Below, piece after piece: positions 45,429 to 53,546 of a DNA stretch of 64,000 nt. The first letter of the stretch is position 1, and the number at the start of each line of letters is the position of its first letter. The stretch covers positions 1 to 64,000 of the forward strand of contig NZ_JAGYJH010000001.1 of the NCBI RefSeq assembly GCF_018402285.1, read 5' to 3'. The position numbers and the translations under genes are program-made. The notes under the pieces are model-generated. The model searched no databases. It was not told the DNA's origin and saw only the letters and a list, made by a program, of their open reading frames with translations. This DNA comes from Hyphomonas sp. GTDB taxonomy: Bacteria; Pseudomonadota; Alphaproteobacteria; Caulobacterales; Hyphomonadaceae.

Positions 45429-46391
45429 ATGCAAATTAAGGGCTGGCGTTTAAGCGCCGCGTTTCCCTTTGTCAACGCAGCCGCCGGGCTTAGCCTGCTT
45501 TTTGCGGTAAGCGCCTGTGGACGGCAAGAGGCACCCACCGCTGATCCTGATCAAGCTCCTGTAATTTCAGGACAAATTGAGCTTCCAGCGGTCTGGTCGA
45601 CCCGTCCTTTGCAGGGCGAAATCCGCGATGTGGCGCTCTCTTCGGGCTCCGGAGCCATTCTGGCGGTCGCTTATGACGCTGGCGGCCTTGAATTTTTTGA
45701 CATGGAAGGCGAGCGGCTGGGCGAACCGGCACGGTTCCATCTCAAGGATCTGGCCGATGGCCGCTCGGCCAGCATCGAAGGCGCCCAGCTTACGATCTTC
45801 CCGGGCGTGACCGAGGAGGGCACCCTTAAGGCGTATGTCTTCGGCAGCGGCCTGCTCGGTCCGGCCCAGATCGACCTGCCCATTCCCGAAGAGCGCATGG
45901 TCGAAGGCCTCTGTACCGGCGAGGCCGGCTCGCAGGGCCTGATGCGCCTCGCCTACTGGACCATCTCGGACAACCGTACCCTGCGCACCGGCATCGTAAG
46001 CCAGTCCGGCGATGAACTGTCCTGGACCGAAGAAGCCGCCACCGAGGCCGGTTTCCCGGTCACGTCCTGCGTCTTTGCCTATGACACGCTGATCGCGTCA
46101 CCGCGCTCTGCCGCGTCCGCCTCGCTGACGCGCGGGGAAAACTCGGCCCTTCTCTCGATCGAGGAAGGCGGTCAGCTGCAGATCTCTACCGATCTTGGCA
46201 TGACTACCAATGATATCGCTGTCCGCGACGGCATCACCATCACCGCGCCCGACAGCCCCACCGCCGTCACCGCCCATGGCACCCTGCCGGCCGGCGGGTA
46301 TCCGGGCGGCGTCGTCGTCATCGCCGGCGAAACCAGCGACGGCACCCATCAGGTCGTCTTCGTCGATCCCAGCGTCATCACGCTGCAGTAA
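45429..46391 (+). CDS. Hypothetical lipoprotein, beta-propeller-like
   Basis: 320 residues with a lipoprotein signal (LLFAVSAC, Cys near 30). The mature part contains blade-like repeats such as [25 protein letters not shown] that recall phytase-like beta-propellers, which is only a suggestion. There are two Cys ([17 protein letters not shown]). The 5' end overlaps the rplM promoter and the 3' end overlaps ctaA by 43 bases on the other strand. The start is the ATG at 45429 following GGAGTTCCAGGA. Confidence 0.7.
   Translation: MQIKGWRLSAAFPFVNAAAGLSLLFAVSACGRQEAPTADPDQAPVISGQIELPAVWSTRPLQGEIRDVALSSGSGAILAVAYDAGGLEFFDMEGERLGEPARFHLKDLADGRSASIEGAQLTIFPGVTEEGTLKAYVFGSGLLGPAQIDLPIPEERMVEGLCTGEAGSQGLMRLAYWTISDNRTLRTGIVSQSGDELSWTEEAATEAGFPVTSCVFAYDTLIASPRSAASASLTRGENSALLSIEEGGQLQISTDLGMTTNDIAVRDGITITAPDSPTAVTAHGTLPAGGYPGGVVVIAGETSDGTHQVVFVDPSVITLQ
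45447..45475 (-). promoter_or_regulatory. rplM-rpsI promoter inside the divergent lipoprotein gene
   Basis: On the minus strand: TTGACA (45470-45475, perfect -35), a 17-base spacer and TAAACG (45447-45452). Transcription would start near 45440, giving a leader of about 49 bases to rplM. The whole promoter lies in the signal-peptide codons of the divergent gene that starts at 45429. Confidence 0.65.
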
Positions 46392-47428
46392 GCGTTGTGC
46401 GCTCTCGGGCCGCCTGCACGCCAGACCGTGTAGACGGCCCACAGCGTGATCACCACGCCGAGGCCCTGATGCACCAGCGCCAGCCCCATCGGCGCGGCGT
46501 TCACCAGCGTGAGAATGCCCCAGACCGCTTGCGCCGAAACCAGCACCGCCAGGAACGCGAACTCCCGGCTGAGGGTGCTCTTCCGGAACGCCCACGCCGC
46601 CACAAGGCTTCCTGCCCAGAGAATGTAGGCAAGCAGGCGGTGATTGAACTGCGTCGCCTCCCGCCCCTCAAACAGGCTCCGCACGCCCAGATCGGCGTGC
46701 ATATAATGAGCGGGAAATACCTCCCCCGCCATCAGCGGCCAGTCGGTATAGGTCCGCCCCGCATCGAGCCCCGCCACAAGCGCGCCCGCCGCCATCTGCA
46801 CAAAGATCAGCACCATCAGCGCCAGCGCCGCCTGCCGCGCCGCTTTTGGCGCCCCGGCCCGCTGCTGCCGCCCAAGGTCCAGCCACAGCCAGGTGATAAA
46901 CGCCAGGATCAGCAGCGCCAGGGTAAAGTGCGTCATCAGCCGGTAAGGCGCGACCGACACCCGCTCGGTCTCGCCAATACCGCTCGCCACCATCCACCAG
47001 CCGATCGCCCCCTGCAGCCCGCCCAGCGCAATCAGCCCGGCAAGCTTCCAGGCAAGCCCCTGCCCCAGCCAGCGCCGCGCCGCGAAGACCGCAAACCCGG
47101 CCACCGCCACAAGCCCGATCAGACGCGCGATCTGCCGGTGTCCCCACTCCCACCAGTAAATGAACTGGAACTCGCCCATCGACATGCCGGCATTCTGAAA
47201 CTGGTATTGCGTCGTCGACCGGTACTTCTCGAACTCGGCCAGCCATGCCGCCTCGCTCATCGGCGGCAGCGCGCCGCTGACAGGACGCCACTCTGTTATG
47301 GAAAGCCCGGAATCGGTCAGGCGCGTCGCCCCGCCCACCAGGATGATCGCATAGACCATCAGGGCCAGAAGGATCAGCCAGCGGCGTATCCAGCCTGCGG
47401 CAACGGGAGAAATTGCGTTTGTGCTCAT
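46349..47428 (-). CDS. ctaA: Haem A synthase (CtaA/COX15)
   Basis: 359-residue membrane monooxygenase converting haem O to haem A for the aa3 oxidase. It has eight predicted helices in two four-helix bundles. COX15-type motifs include LVGGATRLTDSGLSITEWRPVSGALPP, EFQFIYWWEWGHRQIARLIGLV with a haem-ligand His, FNHRLLAY with another, and LVHQGLGV. It is encoded 29 kb from the cta operon. Its last 14 codons overlap the 3' end of the convergent lipoprotein gene. Confidence 0.94.
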   Translation of the reverse strand: MSTNAISPVAAGWIRRWLILLALMVYAIILVGGATRLTDSGLSITEWRPVSGALPPMSEAAWLAEFEKYRSTTQYQFQNAGMSMGEFQFIYWWEWGHRQIARLIGLVAVAGFAVFAARRWLGQGLAWKLAGLIALGGLQGAIGWWMVASGIGETERVSVAPYRLMTHFTLALLILAFITWLWLDLGRQQRAGAPKAARQAALALMVLIFVQMAAGALVAGLDAGRTYTDWPLMAGEVFPAHYMHADLGVRSLFEGREATQFNHRLLAYILWAGSLVAAWAFRKSTLSREFAFLAVLVSAQAVWGILTLVNAAPMGLALVHQGLGVVITLWAVYTVWRAGGPRAHNAYCSVMTLGSTKTT

Positions 47429-47509
47429 GAAGCCTAGATCACTTGACGCGCGCGCCGATCAAGGGTCGCTGTGGTCGCAGGCCGCCCGGGAAAGGACGAT
47501 TACGAACCC

Positions 47510-47722
47510 ATGCAGAACCCGCGAAAGCCCATCGCCATGCTGGCCATGCTCGCCTGGCTCGTCATCTATATCGTGGCCATCGGCTCCCTGAGCGGTCAGA
47601 TCGGCGCCCTTTCCGGCTGGCTCCAGATGCCCCTCTACATCCTCGCCGGCACTCTCTGGATCCTCCCCTTGAAGCCCCTCTTCGCCTGGATGAACGCGGT
47701 CGAGCCGCCCGAGGAAGACTGA
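47510..47722 (+). CDS. DUF2842 family membrane protein
   Basis: 70 residues with two hydrophobic helices (IAMLAMLAWLVIYIVAIGSL and MPLYILAGTLWILPLKPLFAWM). The signature LAGxxWxxPLKPLFxWM is characteristic of this small alphaproteobacterial family of unknown function. The start is the ATG at 47510; the frame is open to 47471. The CoA-transferase gene begins 5 bases after the stop. Confidence 0.85.
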   Translation: MQNPRKPIAMLAMLAWLVIYIVAIGSLSGQIGALSGWLQMPLYILAGTLWILPLKPLFAWMNAVEPPEED

Positions 47723-47727
47723 CCCCT

Positions 47728-48981
47728 GTGCCCTATCCCAGCCTCGCCGAAGCGTTCGAGACCTTCCGCCACCGTCTTCCCGCGCAGGCCCGCCTCTATG
47801 TCGGGGGCGCCAGCGGCGAGCCCCTTGGCCTTGCCCGCCTCTTCAAGGCAGAGCCCGAGCTTACCAGCGGCCTTACTTTCCTCGGCGCCTGGATCGCGGG
47901 CCTCAACTTCACCGACTGGGCCGGCTTCCATAACAACGCCTACGCCGAGACGATCTTCCTGCCCCCTGCCCAGCGCCCCTCCTATGAGGCTGGCCGCACG
48001 CGGTTCCTGCCGATGTCCTACAGCCAGGCCTGGCAGTGGATGGCCAGCACGCCGCTCCACGGCGCCGCCGTCCTCGTCTCCCCGCCAGATGCAGACGGCA
48101 ACGTCTCCCTCGGTGTCAGCCCGGATTTCTCCCCGCTCATCTTCCAGCGCCGTGACGTGCCGATCTTTGCCATCATCAATCCGCACATGCCCGCGCCCCC
48201 GAATTCGCCAAAAATCCCGCTCTCGGTTTTTGCTCAGCTGGCGGAGGATGATCATCCGCTGATCGAACTCGCCACCAGCCCCCTGCCGCCCGCCTTCCAG
48301 ACCATCGCCGGCCATATCGCCGCCCTCGTCGATGAAGGCGACACGCTCCAGTTCGGCGTCGGCAATGTGCAGCAGGCGATCCTCTCCGCCCTCAGGGGCC
48401 GGCGCGGCCTTTCCATCTATTCCGGCATGATCTCCGATCCCGTTCTGGGCATGCTGGAGGCTGACCCCGCCCTGCGCGTCGACACCGGCGTCGCAACCGG
48501 CACCCGCGCCCTTTACGAGCGGATGGCAACTGAGCCCCGCGTCCACTTCCACCCCGTCTCGAGAACCCATTTCGCCGGCGCGCTTGCCGCGGTCCCGCGC
48601 CTTCGGGCCATCAACTCCGTCATAGAGATTGACCTCTTCGGCCAGGCCAACGCCGAATTCATCGGCGGGCGCCAGGTCGCCGGGCAAGGCGGCCTCAACG
48701 ACTTCCTGCGCGGCGCGGCCCTCTCCGAAGGCGGCCTCGCCATCACCGCCCTGATGGCCACCGCCAAGGGCGGCGAAATCAGCCGAATCGTCCCGCGTTT
48801 GCCTCCCAACGCCGTCACCGTCATGCGCACGGATATGGACGTCGTCATCACCGAATACGGCGCCGCCCGCCTGCGCGGCAAAAGCATGGAAGCCCGCGCC
48901 GACGCGCTCATCGCAATTGCAGACCCCCGGCACCGACCCATGCTGGCCGAAGAGTGGGAAGCGATGCGCAGGCGGATCTAG
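47728..48981 (+). CDS. Acetyl-CoA hydrolase/transferase family CoA-transferase
   Basis: 417 residues, like 4-hydroxybutyrate CoA-transferases. It moves CoA between acyl-CoA and a free carboxylate through a glutamyl-CoA intermediate. The C-terminal catalytic region is clear: LRAINSVIEIDLFGQANAEFIGGRQVAGQGGLNDFLRGA, with the Glu of VIEIDLFGQ the likely nucleophile. GTG start at 47728, 5 bases after the DUF2842 stop; longer frames overlap DUF2842 and have no similarity. Given the succinate-semialdehyde dehydrogenase nearby, 4-hydroxybutyrate is a possible substrate (inference). It ends flush against the convergent CaiB gene. Confidence 0.87.
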   Translation: MPYPSLAEAFETFRHRLPAQARLYVGGASGEPLGLARLFKAEPELTSGLTFLGAWIAGLNFTDWAGFHNNAYAETIFLPPAQRPSYEAGRTRFLPMSYSQAWQWMASTPLHGAAVLVSPPDADGNVSLGVSPDFSPLIFQRRDVPIFAIINPHMPAPPNSPKIPLSVFAQLAEDDHPLIELATSPLPPAFQTIAGHIAALVDEGDTLQFGVGNVQQAILSALRGRRGLSIYSGMISDPVLGMLEADPALRVDTGVATGTRALYERMATEPRVHFHPVSRTHFAGALAAVPRLRAINSVIEIDLFGQANAEFIGGRQVAGQGGLNDFLRGAALSEGGLAITALMATAKGGEISRIVPRLPPNAVTVMRTDMDVVITEYGAARLRGKSMEARADALIAIADPRHRPMLAEEWEAMRRRI

Positions 48982-50151
48982 TCAGATCACGCCTCGCGCC
49001 TTCAGCGCCGCCGCCTCCGCTGCGCTCAGCCCCGCCTCCCGCGCAATCGCCTCCGAATGCTCGCCATAGCTTGCGAGCTTCGGATTGGGTTCTGGCGGCT
49101 CCTTCGCAAAGCGGATCGGCGGACCCACATGCCGGTTTCCGTCAGTATCGGTGAACACCATGCCCCGCTCTGCCGTAAACGGATCATCAAAGGCGGCTTT
49201 GAGGTCACGCACCGCCGCCCAGCAGCAATCCACTGGCTGCAGAAACGCCTCCCAATGGGCCAGCGGCTCGGTCGCAAACGTCTCGCGGAAATACGCTTTC
49301 AGCGGCTCCTGCCCGTCCCCGGGCGGTATCTTCGCATAGGGCAGAAGGTCCACTCGCCCCAGCGCCGCGAGCAAATTCTCCGCAAATTTCACTTCCGATC
49401 CACCGATCACCACAAATCCGTCATCGGATGTTCGATAGATGGAATTCATCGCCGCCCCTCCAAAACTGCGCATCTGGCGCGGTCTGGGCGCTTCATTCTT
49501 GCCAAATGTCGGCCCCAGGATATTCGGCGTCCAGGCAATGGCGGCGTCATACATCGACATGTCGATATAATCGCCCTCGCCGGTCTGGGTACGCCGGTAC
49601 AGGGCCATAAGGATACCAGAAAGCGCCATGAGGGAGGAGGAGGCGTCGGCAAACGCAATCCCCGGCGGCGCGGGTTCATTGTCGCTCAGCCCCCGGCCCA
49701 GATCCATGAACCCCGTCATCGCCTGCACCACCAGATCATGCGCAGGCTTCTGCGCATGACGCCCCTCCTGCCCGAAGGCGGAGATGGAGCAGTAGACAAT
49801 CTTGGGGTTCCTCGCCGAAACTGCCTCATATCCCACGCCCAGACGCTTCACCACGCCGGGGCGGAATGCTTCGACAAACACATCCGCCTGCTCGGCCAGC
49901 TTCAGCAGCAGCTCCACGCCCGCAGGGTCCTTCAGGTTCAGCTTCAGGCTGCGCTTGCCGCGTGCCACATTGCGAAACCACACGCTCCACCCGTCGGGCG
50001 TCGTCTCCCCAATCTCCCGCACCGGCTCGCCCACGCCATTGGCCGGCTCCACCATGATCACGTCCGCGCCATGGTCGGCCATCATCATCGTCATGTGCGG
50101 CCCGGGAAGGAACGCGGAGAGATCGAGAACTTTCAGGCCATCGAGTTTCAT
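48982..50151 (-). CDS. CaiB/BaiF family (class III) CoA-transferase, copy 1
   Basis: 389 residues. The class III fold is shown by LDGLKVLDLSAFLPGPHMTMMMADHGADVIMVEPANGVGEPVR, GKRSLKLNLKDPAGVELLLKLAEQADVFVEAFRPGV and FADASSSLMALSGILMALYRR, the last holding the catalytic Asp. Its closest characterised relatives include alpha-methylacyl-CoA racemase and formyl/carnitine CoA-transferases; the substrate is unknown. AAGGAACC precedes the ATG. It is the third gene of a leftward unit with the thioesterase fragment and copy 2. Confidence 0.9.
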   Translation of the reverse strand: MKLDGLKVLDLSAFLPGPHMTMMMADHGADVIMVEPANGVGEPVREIGETTPDGWSVWFRNVARGKRSLKLNLKDPAGVELLLKLAEQADVFVEAFRPGVVKRLGVGYEAVSARNPKIVYCSISAFGQEGRHAQKPAHDLVVQAMTGFMDLGRGLSDNEPAPPGIAFADASSSLMALSGILMALYRRTQTGEGDYIDMSMYDAAIAWTPNILGPTFGKNEAPRPRQMRSFGGAAMNSIYRTSDDGFVVIGGSEVKFAENLLAALGRVDLLPYAKIPPGDGQEPLKAYFRETFATEPLAHWEAFLQPVDCCWAAVRDLKAAFDDPFTAERGMVFTDTDGNRHVGPPIRFAKEPPEPNPKLASYGEHSEAIAREAGLSAAEAAALKARGVI

Positions 50152-50162
50152 AAAGGTTCCTT

Positions 50163-50297
50163 CTAGAGGTTCATCTGAGACTGGGTGGTCAGCACAATCA
50201 GCTTGCCCGCCTCCGTCTCGATCCGCGTGTGCCAGACCTTCAGCCTGCGGCCAACACTTACCGGCGGGGCAGCCGTGGCTGATTTGTTATCCCTCAT
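50163..50297 (-). pseudogene. C-terminal fragment of a hotdog-fold (PaaI-like) thioesterase
   Basis: 44 codons. The last 30 residues, VGRRLKVWHTRIETEAGKL and IVLTTQSQMNL, match the closing beta strands of PaaI-type thioesterases, which are normally about 140 residues. The first 14 residues (MRDNKSATAAPPVS) are unlike the family, so roughly the first 100 residues are missing. The ATG has a strong GGGAGGAAG site and overlaps the end of CaiB copy 2 by 11 bases, so the fragment is probably still translated. It looks like an internal deletion that kept operon structure. Confidence 0.6.
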
Positions 50298-51441
50298 GGC
50301 TTCCTCCCAGTATCTCAGTGTCCTGCTCGCCAAGCTTCGGCGCGCGCGTTGCGACGGGCCGCTCGCCATTCACCCGGAAGGGTGAGGCCACCGTGCGCAC
50401 GCCATCGGGCCGCGCCTCATGCGCCACTGTTTCGATCATACCAATCTCCTCCAGATACGGATTATCCAGCGCCGCCTTCACGTCCAGCACCGGCGCAAAT
50501 GGAACCCGCCCGGCAAACAGCCCCGTCCACTCCGCGCTCGTCCGCTGGCTGAGCACTTCGTCCAGCAGCGGTGTCAGCGTTTCGAGGTTCCTGTGACGGT
50601 CTGCAATGCTGGCAAACCGCGCATCGGCTTTCAGATGCCCCGCTCCTGTCAGCTCGCAGAAGATGTCCCAGAATTTCGGCGTCTGACACATCAGGAGGCC
50701 CCAGCCATCCCCGGTCTTCACCAGCTGGCTCGGCGCAATCGAGGGGTGGCTGCCGCGCGGCAGGCGCCGCGTCTCATGCCCCCGGTTGAGATACCAGGTC
50801 GCCGGATAGGAGAGCTGATGCACGGCCGTATCAAAGAGGCTCACATCCATATCGCATCCCTCGCCCGTGCGCTGCGCGCTGACGATCCCGGCCAGCAGCG
50901 CCACCGCCAGATGGCTGCCGGTGTGGAAGTCGATGATCGACAGCCCCGCCCGGACCGGCGGCCCTTCCGGCTCTCCCGTCACCATCATGAAGCCCGCTTC
51001 TGCCTGCATGAGGTAATCATAGCCCGGCCAGCCTGCCCGCGAATTGTCTCGCCCGTAAGCAGACAGGTGCGCGCACACGATCGCAGGGTTCACGTCCTTC
51101 AGCGACGGATAGTCGATGCCGAGCTTCCCCGGCTGGTCCCCGCGCAGATTGTTGGCAACGGCGTCCGCTGTCTTCACAAGGCGCAGGAACGCCTCCCGGT
51201 CAGCCCCGTCCTTGAGGTCCAGATCAACCGACTTCTTCCCCTTCGAGAAGGTCTGGAAGAAGTCGCTGTCCCCCCCGCCCAGGAAGTAAGGCCCGAGCCC
51301 CCGCGAGACATCCCCGCCCAGTTCCCGGCACTCGATCTTGATCACTTCGGCGCCAAGGTCAGCAAGCAGCTGGGTGCCATAGGGGCCTGCCGCGTACTGC
51401 TCCACCGAGAGGATGCGGATGCCGTCGAGAGGGCGTTTCAT
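50287..51441 (-). CDS. CaiB/BaiF family (class III) CoA-transferase, copy 2
   Basis: 384 residues. Class III marks: LDGIRILSVEQYAAGPYGTQLLADLGAEVIKIE, GKKSVDLDLKDGADREAFLRLVKTADAVANNL and AGLSIIDFHTGSHLAVALLAGI, with the catalytic Asp in SIID. It is clearly diverged from copy 1 and so is not a recent duplicate. It is the first gene of the leftward unit and diverges from gabD across 180 bases. The start is the ATG at 51441; the frame is open to 51558. Confidence 0.9.
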   Translation of the reverse strand: MKRPLDGIRILSVEQYAAGPYGTQLLADLGAEVIKIECRELGGDVSRGLGPYFLGGGDSDFFQTFSKGKKSVDLDLKDGADREAFLRLVKTADAVANNLRGDQPGKLGIDYPSLKDVNPAIVCAHLSAYGRDNSRAGWPGYDYLMQAEAGFMMVTGEPEGPPVRAGLSIIDFHTGSHLAVALLAGIVSAQRTGEGCDMDVSLFDTAVHQLSYPATWYLNRGHETRRLPRGSHPSIAPSQLVKTGDGWGLLMCQTPKFWDIFCELTGAGHLKADARFASIADRHRNLETLTPLLDEVLSQRTSAEWTGLFAGRVPFAPVLDVKAALDNPYLEEIGMIETVAHEARPDGVRTVASPFRVNGERPVATRAPKLGEQDTEILGGSHEG

Positions 51442-51621
51442 GCGTGTCCGTTTCTGCCCGGAAGTGTCCCGGATTTGTCCTGTTTTGGCAGCCCCCCGTG
51501 TACCTGTCCGAACCGCCCGCGTCACCACCTGCCAGCGCGTCAGCCCGGCAGGTCGCAATGCAGCTATCAGGGAACTATAACCGCCTCAGACTGTTGGATA
51601 AGTCCCGCCGGAGATTGCCTC

Positions 51622-53082
51622 ATGCCGCTGAAACTCAAGGATTCCTCGCTCCTGAAAACGGACGCTTTCATCGGCGGCAAGTGGCGCCCCGCCACCTCCG
51701 GCGCGACGTTCAACGTCAAGAACCCCGCCACCGGAGACCTCCTCGCCGCCGTCCCGAAAATGGGCGCCGATGAAACCCGCGCCGCCATTGACGCGGCCGC
51801 CAAAGCCTTCCCGGAATGGGCCGGCTTCCTGGCGGACAAGCGCGCCCAAATCCTGCGCCAGTGGTTTGATCTCCTTATGGAAAACCAGGCCGATCTTGCT
51901 GCGATCATGACCGCCGAACAGGGCAAGCCTTTCTCCGAATCCAAAGGCGAAATCGCCTACGCCGCCTCCTTCATCGAATGGTTCAGCGAAGAATCCCGCC
52001 GCACCTATGGCGACATCATCCCCGCCCACAAACAGGGCGCCCGCATCCTCGTCACCCACGAACCTTTGGGCGTTGCAGCAGCGATTACCCCCTGGAACTT
52101 CCCCGCCGCGATGATCGCCCGCAAGGCCGGCGCGGCCCTCTCGGTCGGCTGCGCCATGGTCGTCAAACCCGCCTCCGCCACCCCGCTCACCGCCCTCGCG
52201 ATAGCAGCCCTCGCCGAACGCGCCGGCATCCCACCCGGCGTCCTCTCGATCGTCACAGGCTCAGCCGGCGACATCGGCGGCGAACTCACCAGCAACCCCA
52301 AGGTCCGCAAGGTCAGCTTCACCGGCTCGACCGAAACGGGCAAGAAACTGATGCAGCAAAGCGCCTCCACCCTCAAACGCCTCAGCCTGGAGCTTGGCGG
52401 CAATGCCCCTTTCCTCGTCTTTCATGACGCAGATCTGGATGCCGCCGTCGAAGGCGCCATCGCCTCGAAGTTCCGCAATTCCGGCCAGACCTGCGTCTGC
52501 GCCAACCGCTTCCTGGTGCAGGACAGCATCTACGACGCCTTTGCCGAAAAGCTTGCTGCCGCCATCGCGAAACTGAAAGTCGGCAATGGAATGGACGAGG
52601 GCACAGATCAGGGCCCGCTCATCGATGAAGACGCTGTCGAAACCGTCAAAGCCCATATACAGGACGCCCTCCTGAAAGGCGCCCGCATCGCCCTCGGCGG
52701 CAAGCCGCACGAACTGGGCGGCACCTTCTTCGAGCCGACCCTCCTGCTGGACGTTCCCGCCACAGCCCGTATCGCGCGGGAAGAAACCTTCGGCCCCGTC
52801 GCCGCCCTCTTGCGCTTCACGGATGAGGAAGAGGCCATCGCCATGGCCAACGACACCGAATTCGGCCTTGCCGCTTACGCCTATACAAAAGATCTCGCCC
52901 GCGCGTTTCGCGTCTCCGCCGCGCTAGACTATGGCATCGTCGGCATGAATGAGGGCCTCATCTCCACCGCCGTCGCCCCCTTTGGCGGCCGCAAGGAAAG
53001 CGGCTTCGGCCGCGAGGGCTCAAAATATGGCGTCAGCGATTATCTCGACATAAAATACACGCTGATGGGCGGTCTCGGCTAG
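51622..53082 (+). CDS. gabD: Succinate-semialdehyde dehydrogenase (NAD(P)+)
   Basis: 486 residues, aldehyde dehydrogenase superfamily. It oxidises succinate semialdehyde to succinate. NAD(P) site: PWNFPAAMIARKAGAALSVGCAMVVKPAS and FTGSTETGKKLM; catalytic Glu in LELGGNAPFLVF; catalytic Cys in NSGQTCVCANRF, where the second Cys is typical of GabD-type redox switching. CGGAG precedes the ATG at 51622. The frame is open far upstream through the antisense of CaiB copy 2, which is not coding. The neighbouring CoA-transferases suggest use of 4-hydroxybutyrate or GABA-derived carbon. Confidence 0.93.
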   Translation: MPLKLKDSSLLKTDAFIGGKWRPATSGATFNVKNPATGDLLAAVPKMGADETRAAIDAAAKAFPEWAGFLADKRAQILRQWFDLLMENQADLAAIMTAEQGKPFSESKGEIAYAASFIEWFSEESRRTYGDIIPAHKQGARILVTHEPLGVAAAITPWNFPAAMIARKAGAALSVGCAMVVKPASATPLTALAIAALAERAGIPPGVLSIVTGSAGDIGGELTSNPKVRKVSFTGSTETGKKLMQQSASTLKRLSLELGGNAPFLVFHDADLDAAVEGAIASKFRNSGQTCVCANRFLVQDSIYDAFAEKLAAAIAKLKVGNGMDEGTDQGPLIDEDAVETVKAHIQDALLKGARIALGGKPHELGGTFFEPTLLLDVPATARIAREETFGPVAALLRFTDEEEAIAMANDTEFGLAAYAYTKDLARAFRVSAALDYGIVGMNEGLISTAVAPFGGRKESGFGREGSKYGVSDYLDIKYTLMGGLG

Positions 53083-53546
53083 GACCCAGCATGCAGAAGC
53101 AGTGGCCGGCAAAAGGGACAAGGATCATCGTGTCAAACAGGTTCCTGCTTCCAAAGCCTTCGGGAATCCACGCTCTGGAAGAAAGTCAGTGTACGCTTAT
53201 CCGCCCGGGCAGGCCCGGCAGGACGGGAGCGGGCGGGTTTTACGCTCCAGCCACTCTCCAGGGATTTTGACCCGGGCAAGCCGGACCAAAAGCCGGCAGA
53301 GAACCCCGACTGGTCCGCCTCTTTCACGAGAGGTCACAAGATTGAGGGGCTCGGAGGATCAGCCGTCGCGCTGCCTTTCACCCAAGAGCGCGAGAGACCT
53401 GCGGGCTCTCGCCGGGTGCGCGGCGGGCGAGGCCGCCCACTCCGCAACCCCACCCCCACCCCCGGGCGCCACCCGCCCGGCCAAAGGCGCATGAAGCGGG
53501 CGCATCCCCTGATGACATCCCCTGCGCATCATCCTAAATGCTCATC
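53083..53546. other. 460-base intergenic region with no recognised gene
   Basis: The stretch between gabD and nadE is very G+C-rich, with poly-C tracts (53448-53464) and several small inverted repeats (CCGGACCAAAAGCCGG near 53281). Open frames exist (53102-53494 plus, 53133-53327 minus) but are Arg/Pro/Ser-rich, lack ribosome sites and resemble no family. I checked for RNase P RNA, tmRNA and 6S RNA motifs by eye and saw none. Confidence 0.5.

Noticed and set aside
50419-51621. N-terminal 400-codon extension of gabD
   Set aside because: The frame runs antisense through CaiB copy 2 before reaching the true gabD start, which has its own ribosome site.
53102-53494. 130-codon plus-strand frame between gabD and nadE
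   Set aside because: Arg/Ser/Pro-rich, no ribosome site, no conserved motif, ends in a poly-Pro stretch from poly-C tracts.
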